This document shows, in pieces, positions 51,283 to 60,917 of a DNA stretch of 64,000 nt. Below the pieces are notes generated by a model. It saw nothing but the letters and a program-made list of their open reading frames with translations. It was not told where the DNA came from and searched no databases. The stretch covers positions 34,334 to 98,333 of the forward strand of contig WRHH01000005.1 of NCBI GenBank assembly GCA_009783355.1, in the 5' to 3' direction. Made by a program: the position numbers and the translations under genes. Origin of the DNA: Synergistaceae bacterium. GTDB lineage: Bacteria > Synergistota > Synergistia > Synergistales > Aminobacteriaceae. How positions within the stretch are numbered: the first letter of the stretch is position 1; each line of letters starts with the position of its first letter.

Positions 51283-52686
51283 CTAATGTTCACCGCCTTT
51301 TTCACGTTTTTTATGAGCCCATCCATCCACATTGATTTGTTTAGACCGCGCCACTCCAAGAGCTCCATCCGGGACATTCTTCGTAATTGTTGAACCTGCT
51401 CCGGTAACTGCATCACTGCCTATTGCAACAGGCGCCACAAGCATTGTATCGGATCCTATAAATGCGCGGTCTCCTATGATTGTCTGTGATTTTTTCACTC
51501 CGTCATAATTACATGTTATGGTTCCCGCTCCTATATTTGAGTCATTTCCTATCTCCGCGTCTCCTATGTACGACAGATGAGGAACTTTGCTGTCCTTGCC
51601 GACGCTGCTCTTTTTAATTTCCACAAATTTCCCGACGAAAGCTCTTTCACCAATTTCGGTTTTCTCTCTGATATAAGCAAACGGCCCTGCTATAGCGCCG
51701 TCGTTAAATTTACTGTTCTCTGCTATTACGTTTGATACTAGCTTTACATCCCGTCCTGTTATTACATTTGAAAGAGAAGACCATGCTCCAATTTTGCTTC
51801 CTTTTCCTATGCGACTGCTCCCAAGTATATGAACAGAAGGAGCGAGAGCAACATCCTCCTCCAATTCCGCTCTCGGGCTTATTATAACCGATTGAGGCAT
51901 GGTCATCCGAACTCCTCTTGTCATCCAATACACATTTATCCGTCTTATAATCTTGACCGTTAACTCGGCAAGCTCATACGGGGTATTCACTCCCTGAAGC
52001 TCTTCCTCATCTGCAACAAGAGCGAGCGTCTTCATTTTTTCATGCTCGTATTTTCCCATGAGTTCTATTACATCCGGAAGGTAATATTCGCCTTGAGCAT
52101 TTTTGTTCGATAGATTATCTATTATTTTAAGTAATTTAGAAACATTGAACACGTAAACACCTGCATTTACTTCATTAATATTACGTTCATTCACATCGGC
52201 GTCCTTATACTCAACTATTGAAATTTTATTTGCGTCTTTGCTTCGTATAATACGTCCATACGTTCCCGGATTATATGTGATAAAACTGAGCAATGTACAG
52301 TCAGAGGATGAATCAATATGCTCGTTAATTAGATATTGGATTGTTTGAGGGGTAAGCATTGGAAGGTCGCCATTCAATACAAGAACATGGTCATACTTGC
52401 TCCACCATTCCCGGGTGACTTGAACTGCATGTCCTGTACCAAGCTGTTCGCGCTGCCACAAAACTTCAACATCAGGCCAGGATAGTTTGACATAATTCTC
52501 TATCATTTCGCCCAAGTACCCCGCAATAACGGCTGATGATTTTACGCCTGCTTCATTCACAGCTCTTAGGATATAGAAGAGAATCGGTTCATCAATAATA
52601 TTATGAAGCACTTTAGGTAAAACGCTTTTCATTCTGCTTCCTTTGCCAGCTGCCATTATGAGCGCTCCAACTTTTGACTGCGCCAT
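51283..52686 (-). CDS. glmU: Bifunctional UDP-N-acetylglucosamine pyrophosphorylase / glucosamine-1-phosphate acetyltransferase
   Basis: The start is the ATG of MAQSKVGALIMAAGKGSRMKS, with AGGAGG 8 bases upstream, giving 467 residues. The N-terminal half has the uridyltransferase motif LIMAAGKGSRMK; the C-terminal half is a left-handed beta-helix with hexapeptide repeats and the acetyl-CoA site region NIGAGTITCNYDGVKKSQT. It makes UDP-GlcNAc for peptidoglycan and lipopolysaccharide, using both domains. It heads glmU-prs-rplY-pth. Confidence 0.97.
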   Translation of the reverse strand: MAQSKVGALIMAAGKGSRMKSVLPKVLHNIIDEPILFYILRAVNEAGVKSSAVIAGYLGEMIENYVKLSWPDVEVLWQREQLGTGHAVQVTREWWSKYDHVLVLNGDLPMLTPQTIQYLINEHIDSSSDCTLLSFITYNPGTYGRIIRSKDANKISIVEYKDADVNERNINEVNAGVYVFNVSKLLKIIDNLSNKNAQGEYYLPDVIELMGKYEHEKMKTLALVADEEELQGVNTPYELAELTVKIIRRINVYWMTRGVRMTMPQSVIISPRAELEEDVALAPSVHILGSSRIGKGSKIGAWSSLSNVITGRDVKLVSNVIAENSKFNDGAIAGPFAYIREKTEIGERAFVGKFVEIKKSSVGKDSKVPHLSYIGDAEIGNDSNIGAGTITCNYDGVKKSQTIIGDRAFIGSDTMLVAPVAIGSDAVTGAGSTITKNVPDGALGVARSKQINVDGWAHKKREKGGEH

Positions 52687-52723
52687 CAAAACACATCCTC
52701 CTGTCAACTGATCTCGTAATCAT

Positions 52724-52748
52724 AAAAAAAGGGGCTATATAAATCCCC
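52724..52748 (-). terminator. Possible terminator of tRNA-Gln
   Basis: On the minus strand GGGG (from 52748) pairs with CCCC, with a 10-base AT loop, followed by seven Ts. The stem has only four strong pairs, so efficiency is doubtful. It lies 25 bp after the tRNA CCA end and 38 bp before the glmU start. Confidence 0.5.
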
Positions 52749-52772
52749 ATACCCCGAAACATTTTATTGAAC

Positions 52773-52846
52773 TGGCTGGGGTGGCTGGATTTGAACCAAC
52801 GATGGCGGAGCCAAAGTCCGCTGCCTTGCCTCTTGGCTACACCCCA
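52773..52846 (-). tRNA. tRNA-Gln (anticodon TTG)
   Basis: On the minus strand TGGGGTG pairs with the acceptor CACCCCA. The anticodon stem GCGGA/TCCGC encloses CTTTGGC (anticodon TTG, codon CAA), and the T arm has GGTTCAAATCC. The CCA end is encoded, for a total of 74 nt. The U1-A72 pair start is typical of tRNA-Gln. Confidence 0.97.
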
Positions 52847-52861
52847 AAAATTATATTAATA

Positions 52862-52880
52862 TTAACACATTAAGTGTTAA
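52862..52880. promoter_or_regulatory. Inverted repeat upstream of the metallo-hydrolase gene
   Basis: TTAACAC and GTGTTAA form a perfect 7-bp inverted repeat with a 5-base spacer. It is 35-53 bp before the metallo-hydrolase start codon and 16 bp upstream of tRNA-Gln, so it could control either. No -10 or -35 element can be named with confidence. Confidence 0.35.
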
Positions 52881-52914
52881 AATTAAAGCAATTAATTGTT
52901 TTGGAGTGAGAGAT

Positions 52915-53796
52915 ATGGAATTGATTCAGCTTGGCAATAATACCTGGTACATACCAGGCAGAGTTAATGTTGGGTATTACGAAGAATCCGGCAGAGGTTA
53001 TCTTATAGATAGCGGACTTGATGATGACTATGGACGAAAGCTGCTAAGGACGATTGAAGGCAGAAACGTCCCACTTGCCGCGATAATTAATACTCATTCG
53101 AACGCTGACCACATAGGCGGAAATTCATTTATTCAAAAACGAACCGGATGCGAAGTCTGGACTACAAGGTTTGAGGCTTTGATAACTGAATCTCCGAAAG
53201 TTGAACCAATGTTTCTATGGGGAGCTTACCCGTTTTCCGACATAAGGAATAAATTTATGGAAGCGAAACCTTCAAAAGCTGTTGTGATTTCAAACGAAGG
53301 AACGATAATGAATACAGGCTTAACGGCTGTTCCGCTACCGGGGCACTTTCTCGATATGATAGGCGTTTTGACTCCAGATAATGTTTTTTTTATTGCTGAC
53401 GCTTTGTTTGACCCCGCAGTAATAAAAAAGTATTTTTTTATGGTCATGCTTGACATTGCTTCTGCATACAACACGTTCGATTTAATAGAAAATAGCGGCG
53501 CGCAATGGTTTGTACCGTGCCATGCTGAAGCTGCAAAGAATATTAAACTGCTTGTAGATGAAAACAGAAACGCGGTTCGTAATTTATCGGAAGAAACCCT
53601 AGCCGCTTGCGAGGTTCCGCGTTCAAGGGAAGAAATTTTAGTTGCGCTCGCGACCAAGCATGGAATAGAAATGGACGCGTCTCATTTTTTGCTGAATCAG
53701 TCCTCTGTTGCATCCCATTTAACCTGGCTTTCTGAAAATGGTTTCATTGAACATTTCATGGAAGGATCCCGCCTGCTTTGGAGGAAGGTCAATTGA
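52915..53796 (+). CDS. Metallo-beta-lactamase-fold hydrolase
   Basis: The start is the ATG of MELIQLGNNTWYIPG, with TGGAG about 8 bases upstream; a GTG three codons earlier is less likely. The 293-residue protein has the MBL fold. The metal motif reads THSNADHIGGN, where the usual second His of HxHxDH is Asn. Later metal ligands are in PLPGHFLDM, IADALFD and VPCHAE. The C-terminal 90 residues look like a winged-helix region (REEILVALATKHGIE, SSVASHLTWLSENGF). The substrate is unknown. It is coupled to the methyltransferase by a 4-bp overlap. Confidence 0.86.
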   Translation: MELIQLGNNTWYIPGRVNVGYYEESGRGYLIDSGLDDDYGRKLLRTIEGRNVPLAAIINTHSNADHIGGNSFIQKRTGCEVWTTRFEALITESPKVEPMFLWGAYPFSDIRNKFMEAKPSKAVVISNEGTIMNTGLTAVPLPGHFLDMIGVLTPDNVFFIADALFDPAVIKKYFFMVMLDIASAYNTFDLIENSGAQWFVPCHAEAAKNIKLLVDENRNAVRNLSEETLAACEVPRSREEILVALATKHGIEMDASHFLLNQSSVASHLTWLSENGFIEHFMEGSRLLWRKVN

Positions 53797-54584
53797 CAAA
53801 CTCAACTGAGAAACAAATTGAGCATTTTAACCGTATTGCCTCCGAATACTATAATGCCAGGCAAAATCCAAGATCTTCCCTGCTATATTCGAAGATTTGG
53901 GAGACCGTTTTCAGTAATAAACTTTTTAAAGATTTGAAAGCTCCCTTAAATGTTTTGGATGCAATGTGCGGATTTGCCAATGGCTATGATATTCTTAAGT
54001 GCAATTTAAAAACAGATTTTTGTTACAGCGGATTTGATTACTCGGAAGAAATGGTCAATTACGCATCACAAAGGAATCCTTCTCTGCGTTTATTCGTTTG
54101 CGATATTCTGAATTATAGCGAAGAAGAGACTTATGACATTATCCTGCTGATTGGAGGCCTGCACCATGTGTATGCTTCTGCTGGACAAGCCGTATCAAAT
54201 ATAAGCAAGGCTTTAAAACCCGGAGGATTTTTCATTAATTTTGAACCTACAAATAACAACTTTTTATGGAAGTGGATTCGTAATCGAATCTATAAAAAGA
54301 ATGTGATTTTTGATGCTGAAACGGAAAAAGCTTTCACAATCAATGAATTGCATACAATAACTCAAAAAAATAATCTAAAAGCAATAGATGAGCTCTACCC
54401 AGGGTTGTTAGCTTATGTTTTATGGTATAATCCCGACGCGTTTCCCTCTCTAAACATAGGTTCTTTATCTTTTGTATCAACATTTTGTAAATTGGAAAGC
54501 AATCTTTGGAGAACATTCTTCGCGCGTTATTTTTCATTTGCCACATTGACCGTTTACAAAAAACTTAAGTCTCCTCCTCAATGA
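53793..54584 (+). CDS. SAM-dependent methyltransferase
   Basis: The start is TTG at 53793, overlapping the stop of the previous gene, with GGAGGAAGG 6 bases upstream; upstream codons in the frame would remove that site. The 263-residue protein has the SAM-binding motif VLDAMCGFANG, a second acidic loop (FDYSEEMVNYA) and IILLIGGLHHV. The methylated substrate is unknown. Its 3' end overlaps the convergent glycosyltransferase gene by 20 bp, so the two transcripts would be antisense there. Confidence 0.88.
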   Translation: MTNSTEKQIEHFNRIASEYYNARQNPRSSLLYSKIWETVFSNKLFKDLKAPLNVLDAMCGFANGYDILKCNLKTDFCYSGFDYSEEMVNYASQRNPSLRLFVCDILNYSEEETYDIILLIGGLHHVYASAGQAVSNISKALKPGGFFINFEPTNNNFLWKWIRNRIYKKNVIFDAETEKAFTINELHTITQKNNLKAIDELYPGLLAYVLWYNPDAFPSLNIGSLSFVSTFCKLESNLWRTFFARYFSFATLTVYKKLKSPPQ

Positions 54585-55515
54585 TATATCTCGGGCGGGC
54601 TTTTACTTCCGAGAATATCATTGCTATGTACTCTCCCATCACGAAGTTACAAAAGAGTTGGGCTGAACCGATGAATAAAATTATCACCATCAGGGAAGCC
54701 CAACCTGGGACGGTTATGCCTTTTGAGTAGTCAATGATTACCATTCCTGCTTGTATTAACGCTGCAATGAACACAAAAATGCTTAATAATCCCGATAATC
54801 TAAGCGGAGCAGGAGAAAACATAGTTACCCCGCGAGTTGCAAGGGTCAACATTTTTCTTAATGAATACTTAGTTTCACTGGCAAGCCGCGGCAATTGAGC
54901 GTACTCAACAGTCGCTGTTTTGAACCCCATAGACGGGAAAATTCCGCGCAGAAAAAGATTATACTCTCTAAATGAGGACAGGTTCTCAAGAGCATTCGAA
55001 CCAACGAGCCTAAAATCTGCATGATTGGGTAACAGATTTACTCCGAGAGCTTTCATTAGTGAGTAAAACATTGCAGCTGTTTTATGTTTGAAATATGAAT
55101 CCGTAGACCTGTCACATCTAACGCCATAAACTATTTCGCTCTTTTGCGAGTAATGCGCGAGCATCACGGGTATAGCCGACAGGTCATCCTGTAGGTCCGC
55201 ATCCATTGTAATGCAACACTCGACTAATCCTTTAACTTTCATCATACCTGCCATTAGCGCGTTTTGATGTCCGGCATTGGCCGCAAGCTTAATACCGCGG
55301 CAATTCTCATCTTTTGAGTGATAGAGAAGTATCAGCTCCCAAGTCTTATCTGTACTTCCATCGTCGACAAAGAGAGCAAAGCTTTCTTGTGAGATTACTT
55401 CATCGCGTTTTAAAGAATCAAGCAGTTCATGAATTTTTACGAAAGTTATAGGAAGCATTTTTTCTTCATTGTAGCACGGCAGGATAATAGCAATTTTAGG
55501 TTTATTTTTGGACAT
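54565..55515 (-). CDS. GtrB/DPM1-like polyprenyl-phosphate glycosyltransferase
   Basis: The 316-residue protein has a GT-A glycosyltransferase family 2 domain (IAIILPCYNEEKMLP, VDDGSTDKTWEL, MDADLQDD) and two C-terminal membrane helices (about 235-260 and 270-295). This is the layout of GtrB, which loads undecaprenyl phosphate with glucose for O-antigen or protein decoration. The GT-C-like gene upstream would be the matching transfer enzyme. GGAGATAAC precedes the ATG. Confidence 0.92.
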   Translation of the reverse strand: MSKNKPKIAIILPCYNEEKMLPITFVKIHELLDSLKRDEVISQESFALFVDDGSTDKTWELILLYHSKDENCRGIKLAANAGHQNALMAGMMKVKGLVECCITMDADLQDDLSAIPVMLAHYSQKSEIVYGVRCDRSTDSYFKHKTAAMFYSLMKALGVNLLPNHADFRLVGSNALENLSSFREYNLFLRGIFPSMGFKTATVEYAQLPRLASETKYSLRKMLTLATRGVTMFSPAPLRLSGLLSIFVFIAALIQAGMVIIDYSKGITVPGWASLMVIILFIGSAQLFCNFVMGEYIAMIFSEVKARPRYIIEEET

Positions 55516-55578
55516 TGTTAAGTTATCTCCTTACGGAAAGTAAACGAAAGTCTGTTCATTACTTAAAAAAAGTAGCGC

Positions 55579-57372
55579 TTAAAACGGTAACAACAGTAAC
55601 CTAAGGCCCCACATTATTATATCAAAATCCCGCTCCGTTCTGAGCCCTCCCGTATAAAACGACCAGAGAAGCGCTCTGGCATCCTTAACTCCTTCGTCTG
55701 CAAGTTTAAAATAATATGAGAGCGCAACTGCGTCATTTTTTTGTATGTAAGGGCTTGTTAAATTTTCGCTTGTATCGCAATAGCGGGCCAATGTATACTG
55801 AGCTATTTGGGAACCTTTTTCAGCTAATAACAATATTAGCCTTATCCTCGCTTCTTCGTTTTCTTCAATGGCTTTATAAAAAGGATCAACGTTCTCATAA
55901 TCGGCGCCAGTCTTTGCTATAAATTGATTTAGATCCTCGTCTTCTGTATCTCTTGCTATTGCAAGAGCTTCTGTGAGAATAGCTTCTCTTTCTCTTATTG
56001 AATTTGCTCCATGGTAATTAGCGTAATCATTGATTGGGGATTCTTTCGGCGGTATTGTATCACTTAAGAGTAATTGCGGAGACTTTTCTATCGCAGGAAC
56101 AACTATATCCATTTTGTTAAGGGCTTTTTGCGCTCTTATATATTCTTTTCGTTCCGCTATCCTGCGCGAGTACTCGGGAGCTATACCATAATCACTAATC
56201 AAAAGTATAAAATTTGAACTCATCAGTAGACATATTAACAGGATAATCTCTTTGCATTTGTATATCCTGATGCTCCTTATCCATTCGGCGAGTTTCGGGT
56301 TTCTGTATAAAAACACAAAAAACAATATCCACTGCGCTGCCATAATAAATCTTACAGGTCCCAAAGCCCTTGGATACAGCGAGTTGCCCATGGAATACCC
56401 TCCGATAGCTTGGAAACAACATGCGGTTACAATTTCAAAAAGAATTATGTGCCATATTTTAAACTTGAACGATGATTTTTCTATGAATATTGGTTGCCTT
56501 ACGTTGTCCGAAATAACAGGCGTAAATAATAGTAAAGCATAGATTATTACAGGATTTACGAAAAACTGAAAAGAGGTTGCCAAACCTGCGAAAACCCCGA
56601 CCTTATATGTCATAAAAAAGCTTTTTGTAATTGGATTTGGATTTGGCCCAAGTAATGGAAGCAGTTGAGAAATCCTTATTGAATTGCCCGGAGCGGTCAA
56701 TTGCAACACTAACCCCGCCAAAGCTATTAATAACATTATTAACATGTGAATTGAGCATTTTTTATCGCCGGAAACCGCGATAAACAGCGCGGCGCCTGCA
56801 AACATCGGGATCTGGTAAGCCGCTGTAAGTTCTGAAGCTCCTGAATTAAGAAATACCAGCACGCCAAGCAGGCATAAAAAAATACGCGCGTTTATTCCTT
56901 TATAGATATTAACGATTAACGCAAATTCAATTATCAGCACGGAACAGGTAAAAGTATAATAAACTCCTGCGAACCAGTATAATGTTTGCCCGAGTTCAAC
57001 AGCTATCGCAAGCCATATTGATTGCAATAAAAGAGCAATTAGTATTTTTGATGAAGTTTTGATATCGCTGAATAAAGAAGTCACCGCGAAATAGCACGCA
57101 AATAAGTTAAAAGCAATCGTCAATGGCGCATGGATATAATAATTCTCCATAACGCCCAATGAATTTCCAAGCATATTTGTGAATATGCTCGTAAATCTGC
57201 TATTTCTAGTTAACCAATACTCAATTACTGTTTGGATAATGCTCTTTGTCTGATTGAAGGCATTATTGAGTACATAGTCGTCTCCTACAGGAACTGTAAA
57301 CCTCGCAATGTAAGCAAATAACCCAACATATATTGAAAGAAAGACTGATCCTAACCATACTTTTGCTTTCAC
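55579..57372 (-). CDS. GT-C-like polytopic membrane protein with Sel1-like C-terminal region
   Basis: The start is GTG at 57372, with GGAGAGG 6 bases upstream, one base after the gspE stop; an in-frame TTG lies six codons earlier. The 597-residue protein has about eleven membrane helices and an early periplasmic acidic motif GDDYVL like those of GT-C transferases. I associate it with DUF6056-type proteins, but that call is from memory. The C-terminal 100 residues are soluble and helical with Sel1-like features (AEKGSQIAQYTLARYC; ALSYYFKLADEGVKDARALLW). It probably works with the GtrB-like enzyme 63 bp downstream. Confidence 0.72.
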   Translation of the reverse strand: MKAKVWLGSVFLSIYVGLFAYIARFTVPVGDDYVLNNAFNQTKSIIQTVIEYWLTRNSRFTSIFTNMLGNSLGVMENYYIHAPLTIAFNLFACYFAVTSLFSDIKTSSKILIALLLQSIWLAIAVELGQTLYWFAGVYYTFTCSVLIIEFALIVNIYKGINARIFLCLLGVLVFLNSGASELTAAYQIPMFAGAALFIAVSGDKKCSIHMLIMLLIALAGLVLQLTAPGNSIRISQLLPLLGPNPNPITKSFFMTYKVGVFAGLATSFQFFVNPVIIYALLLFTPVISDNVRQPIFIEKSSFKFKIWHIILFEIVTACCFQAIGGYSMGNSLYPRALGPVRFIMAAQWILFFVFLYRNPKLAEWIRSIRIYKCKEIILLICLLMSSNFILLISDYGIAPEYSRRIAERKEYIRAQKALNKMDIVVPAIEKSPQLLLSDTIPPKESPINDYANYHGANSIREREAILTEALAIARDTEDEDLNQFIAKTGADYENVDPFYKAIEENEEARIRLILLLAEKGSQIAQYTLARYCDTSENLTSPYIQKNDAVALSYYFKLADEGVKDARALLWSFYTGGLRTERDFDIIMWGLRLLLLPF

Positions 57373-57373
57373 A

Positions 57374-58861
57374 TTAATCCTCTCCCGCAACTCTCATCAG
57401 TTCTTCCGGTGAAGTCTTTCCAGTGGCTACAGCTTGAATTCCTATCTCCCAAAGTGTTCTAAACCCTTCTTTCCGCGCGCTTTCTCTAAGTTTAGAGATA
57501 GGTTCTCCGGCTGCTATTGCTTCGCGTATCTCTTCATTTATCACAAATTGTTCGTAAAGGCCAAGCCTTCCGCGATACCCCGTGTCATTGCATTTATGAC
57601 AGCCGACAGGCCTGAATACTCTATCAATTCCCTGTTTTGCTATCAACTGCGGGGCAGCCTCCTCTTTTCTGCAATGAACGCAGAGCCTTCTCGCAAGTCG
57701 CTGCGCTATCGTTCCTATTATGCAGCTAGCGGCGAGGTATGGCTCTATACCCATATCCACCAGCCTTATTACGGCGCTTATTGAATCGTTGGTATGAAGG
57801 GTAGAAAGCACAAGGTGTCCAGTCAGAGAAGATTGCACGCCAATATGCGCGGTATCGTAATCTCTCATCTCTCCGATCATTATTATATCCGGATCCTGGC
57901 GCAAAATGGAACGAAGCGCTCCCGCAAATGTAACGCCTGCTTTTTCATTTACTTGTATCTGAGCCACGCCGGGAAGGTCATATTCTATGGGGTCTTCCAC
58001 AGTAATTACGTTTATTGATGGCTTTGCAAGAGCCTGTAAAATGGCATAAAGGCTAGTTGTTTTCCCCGAGCCGGTCGGACCCGTAAAGAGTATCATTCCA
58101 TGCGGGTTTACTATAAGCGATTCCATGGTATTGCGCTCATTCTCCTCCATCCCTAAATCCTCAAGAGTGAGAAGTCCGTGCCCTTTATCGAGCATTCGCA
58201 TTGCTATTCGTTCTCCATGTTGGGTGGGCACGAGCCCGACTCGCACGTCCACCGACCTTCCCCCGACCGTTATGCCAATACGTCCGTCCTGAGGTGTAAA
58301 ATGCTCTGCTATGTCCATTTTTGCCATAACTTTAATACGGCTTGTCAAGGGCGCCTGATGCGTTCTGGGAAGACGCATTCTATCCTGTAAAACTCCGTCA
58401 ATTCTAAAACGTATTAGGACTTCATTTTCATATGGCTCCATATGAATATCTGTTGCCCTCTGTTTTAACGCGTCAACAAAAAGGCCGTTCACTAACTTTA
58501 TGACGGGGACGTCAATGGAGTCGCTTAGAACATCCTCACGCGACAAGTCGTCAATGTCGTCAATCCCTTCCATGTTTCTCGCGGCCTCGTCAGCAACACC
58601 GCTACGCATGTCATAAAGGGAGTGAAGCGCATCTAATACTTCTTTTTCAGGATATGTTTCTATCTCTACGGGTAAACCCATTGCCGCGCCAAGTAACTGA
58701 GCTTTTGGATATGCGTCGAACGATACCGCCGCCACGGTGAGAACATCGTTTTCAATGCTTATCGGCATAATTTTTGCGCTCCTCAAGACGTCAAGGCTCA
58801 TCGTTTCAGGCAGCATACCCGCAACATTTTTGACAATACTATTCAGTTCAACTTTTGCCAC
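57374..58861 (-). CDS. gspE: Type II secretion assembly ATPase GspE
   Basis: The start is GTG at 58861 (MAKVELNSIVKNV), with AGGAGG 7 bases upstream. The 495-residue ATPase has an N-terminal MshEN-like domain (about 1-120), Walker A TGPTGSGKTTSL near residue 258, the Asp box VEDPIEYDLPG, a Walker B region DPDIIMIGEMRD, and a tetracysteine zinc element (CVHC and CHKC). It powers pseudopilus growth. The gene lies in the gspD cluster, while gspF is 37 kb away. Confidence 0.95.
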   Translation of the reverse strand: MAKVELNSIVKNVAGMLPETMSLDVLRSAKIMPISIENDVLTVAAVSFDAYPKAQLLGAAMGLPVEIETYPEKEVLDALHSLYDMRSGVADEAARNMEGIDDIDDLSREDVLSDSIDVPVIKLVNGLFVDALKQRATDIHMEPYENEVLIRFRIDGVLQDRMRLPRTHQAPLTSRIKVMAKMDIAEHFTPQDGRIGITVGGRSVDVRVGLVPTQHGERIAMRMLDKGHGLLTLEDLGMEENERNTMESLIVNPHGMILFTGPTGSGKTTSLYAILQALAKPSINVITVEDPIEYDLPGVAQIQVNEKAGVTFAGALRSILRQDPDIIMIGEMRDYDTAHIGVQSSLTGHLVLSTLHTNDSISAVIRLVDMGIEPYLAASCIIGTIAQRLARRLCVHCRKEEAAPQLIAKQGIDRVFRPVGCHKCNDTGYRGRLGLYEQFVINEEIREAIAAGEPISKLRESARKEGFRTLWEIGIQAVATGKTSPEELMRVAGED

Positions 58862-58952
58862 AAAAAATCCTCCTGATATTCTCAAAGACGCTGAATATTA
58901 TGCGCTGCTTCAGCTTTACATTTCAGCATATTGCAGCGCATTATTCTCTTTT

Positions 58953-60908
58953 TTACTTTTTCTGATATTTTTTGAATATAGCTTCAAGACGTTGCTGTAC
59001 TGCACTCTCAGCTTCGGATAATCCCAAATCGCCTGAAAGCACAATGCCTCGAGTTATCGGAGCAATCTGTTCCGGCGATTCCACTATATAAGGCGTTAGG
59101 AACATCATAAAATCAATTTTCTGATGCTGTTTTATTGTTTTTGAAAACAGATTGCCTATAAGCGGGATGTATGAGAAACCGGGGACTTTTTGTTTCAACA
59201 CGGTTTCCGCTTCCCTAACCAGTCCCCCCAGAATAACAGTGTCTCCGTTTGCAACAAGCACCGAGGTTTTTATTTCTCTTTTAAGAGTCGTGGGAGTGGC
59301 GCCGCTGCTTTTTACATCTTCAGTCGTTTGAACTATATCCAAAGCCACAAGGTTCCCGCTTCTTATTTGAGGCGTAACTGTCAGGGTTATACCTGTGGGC
59401 TTATAATCATAATTTGTTTGAATAGCGTTAGGATTGGATAAGTCCGAAGCGGTTCCTTTAAGTACCGGAATTACGTCGCCAATTTGAAAAGAGCTTTCCT
59501 GATTATCCATGCACATTATGCGCGGCATTGAAAGCACATTTATGGCGTCAAACTGCTTAAGCATTTCAACATAACTGTAAATCAAAGCGCCGGCAGTGGT
59601 TTTTGTCCTTGTTCCTATGATGTTCCCATATCTGTCAATAACATCCTCTTCCTGAGTCATGAGTCTATTGAACCAATCAAGGAAAGTGGAAGGGACGCCG
59701 CCGCCGCCAAGGTTTATTTGCGCTCCTAATACCGCGTCTCCGAAGATATTTCCTCCGAATGTCGACCAGTCAATTCCGGCGCGGTCAAGGTTGGATAAGT
59801 TCACTTCAGCTATAAGTCCGCGGAGAAGCACCTGCTTGGGCTGCACATCTATTTGATCCAGTATTCTGGACAAAGACTGATACTGCGCTTTGCTCGCAGA
59901 GAAAATAAGGCTATTCGTAGTCAAATCAGGAACCACTGTTGGAGGAACATTTCCGGGGTCTGACCCTGGCTGAATTCGCGCGGCCGCCGCTAATATGTTG
60001 CTCAATTGCTCTGAAGCATTTTTGGCGTTTATATTCTTTAATTTATAAATATGAAAGTCCGTATCTCTCATGTCCACATCAAGTTCTTTTATAAATTTTG
60101 CCGCTCGTTCCATAATGTCCTTTTCGGCCACAACTACTACTTTGCGGCTCGGGGCATCCGGCATGGCTATAAGCCCTACAAGATAACCTGTTCTCGCCAG
60201 TTCGTTCAATTGAGCCGATATGGTTGTGGGGTCTGCGTATACCACTTGAAAAGCTCTTGTATGTTTTAAGCTTGACGCAATATCAAGCCTTTTTATCAGG
60301 TTCAGAGCTCTATTTACCTCGGAAGCTCTTCCCACAAGCAGAATATCCCGCCCGGCGCCAATTGGCAAAGATACGACGCCTTGTCCCATCGACTGCTGAA
60401 TTGCCATGATAATATAGTCTGCCGTTACATAGTTCAGCGGCACCAACTGTGTAACGTTCTGTTCTCCTTTTCCGGGCCCGTCCCGTCCGAAGCGGGTATT
60501 ATCCTCGACTAAAACCGGTCCGCCCGCGTTTGCCAGTTTGTTGTAACTTCCCATTTCCTGAAGTGTAAGATTGTTCCCCGCAAGTATCGTCAGCATTACT
60601 TGCCGCGCTTCAGACAACGGTATCGGCTTGGGAGACGTAAAAGATATCTTAGCCGTCAAGTTGGGAGGAACGATAATGTTTTCTTGGAGCAGTTCGGACA
60701 TAAACCTGATAAATTTTGTTATATCGATATTAGAAAAGTTAAATTGCACAACTCCCGCTTTGCGCATTTTTTGAGCGGCAAGAACCAAAGCTGGCTCTTC
60801 CATTGAAGCGTCGTTTTCCGAACCCGGCTCGGCCGCTAAAGATAGGCAAGGCATACTTATTATGCAAAAAACTAATAAAATTAAAGTTGAATACTTTATA
60901 TATTTCAT
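58953..60908 (-). CDS. gspD: Type II secretion outer-membrane secretin GspD
   Basis: The 651-residue protein has a signal peptide (cut near 26, SLAA), N0-type and KH-like N domains (FNFSNIDITKFIRFMSEL; NYVTADYIIMAIQQSM; IYKLKNINAKNASEQL) and the secretin core. RGLIAEVNLSNLDRAGIDW, GTRTKTTAGALI, VVLKGTASD and VPGFSYIPLIGNLFSKT support this assignment. It forms the outer-membrane gate. GAGGTGAG precedes the ATG. The gspD-gspE gap is 91 bp and contains no visible gene. Confidence 0.95.
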   Translation of the reverse strand: MKYIKYSTLILLVFCIISMPCLSLAAEPGSENDASMEEPALVLAAQKMRKAGVVQFNFSNIDITKFIRFMSELLQENIIVPPNLTAKISFTSPKPIPLSEARQVMLTILAGNNLTLQEMGSYNKLANAGGPVLVEDNTRFGRDGPGKGEQNVTQLVPLNYVTADYIIMAIQQSMGQGVVSLPIGAGRDILLVGRASEVNRALNLIKRLDIASSLKHTRAFQVVYADPTTISAQLNELARTGYLVGLIAMPDAPSRKVVVVAEKDIMERAAKFIKELDVDMRDTDFHIYKLKNINAKNASEQLSNILAAAARIQPGSDPGNVPPTVVPDLTTNSLIFSASKAQYQSLSRILDQIDVQPKQVLLRGLIAEVNLSNLDRAGIDWSTFGGNIFGDAVLGAQINLGGGGVPSTFLDWFNRLMTQEEDVIDRYGNIIGTRTKTTAGALIYSYVEMLKQFDAINVLSMPRIMCMDNQESSFQIGDVIPVLKGTASDLSNPNAIQTNYDYKPTGITLTVTPQIRSGNLVALDIVQTTEDVKSSGATPTTLKREIKTSVLVANGDTVILGGLVREAETVLKQKVPGFSYIPLIGNLFSKTIKQHQKIDFMMFLTPYIVESPEQIAPITRGIVLSGDLGLSEAESAVQQRLEAIFKKYQKK

Positions 60909-60917
60909 AAACTCACC

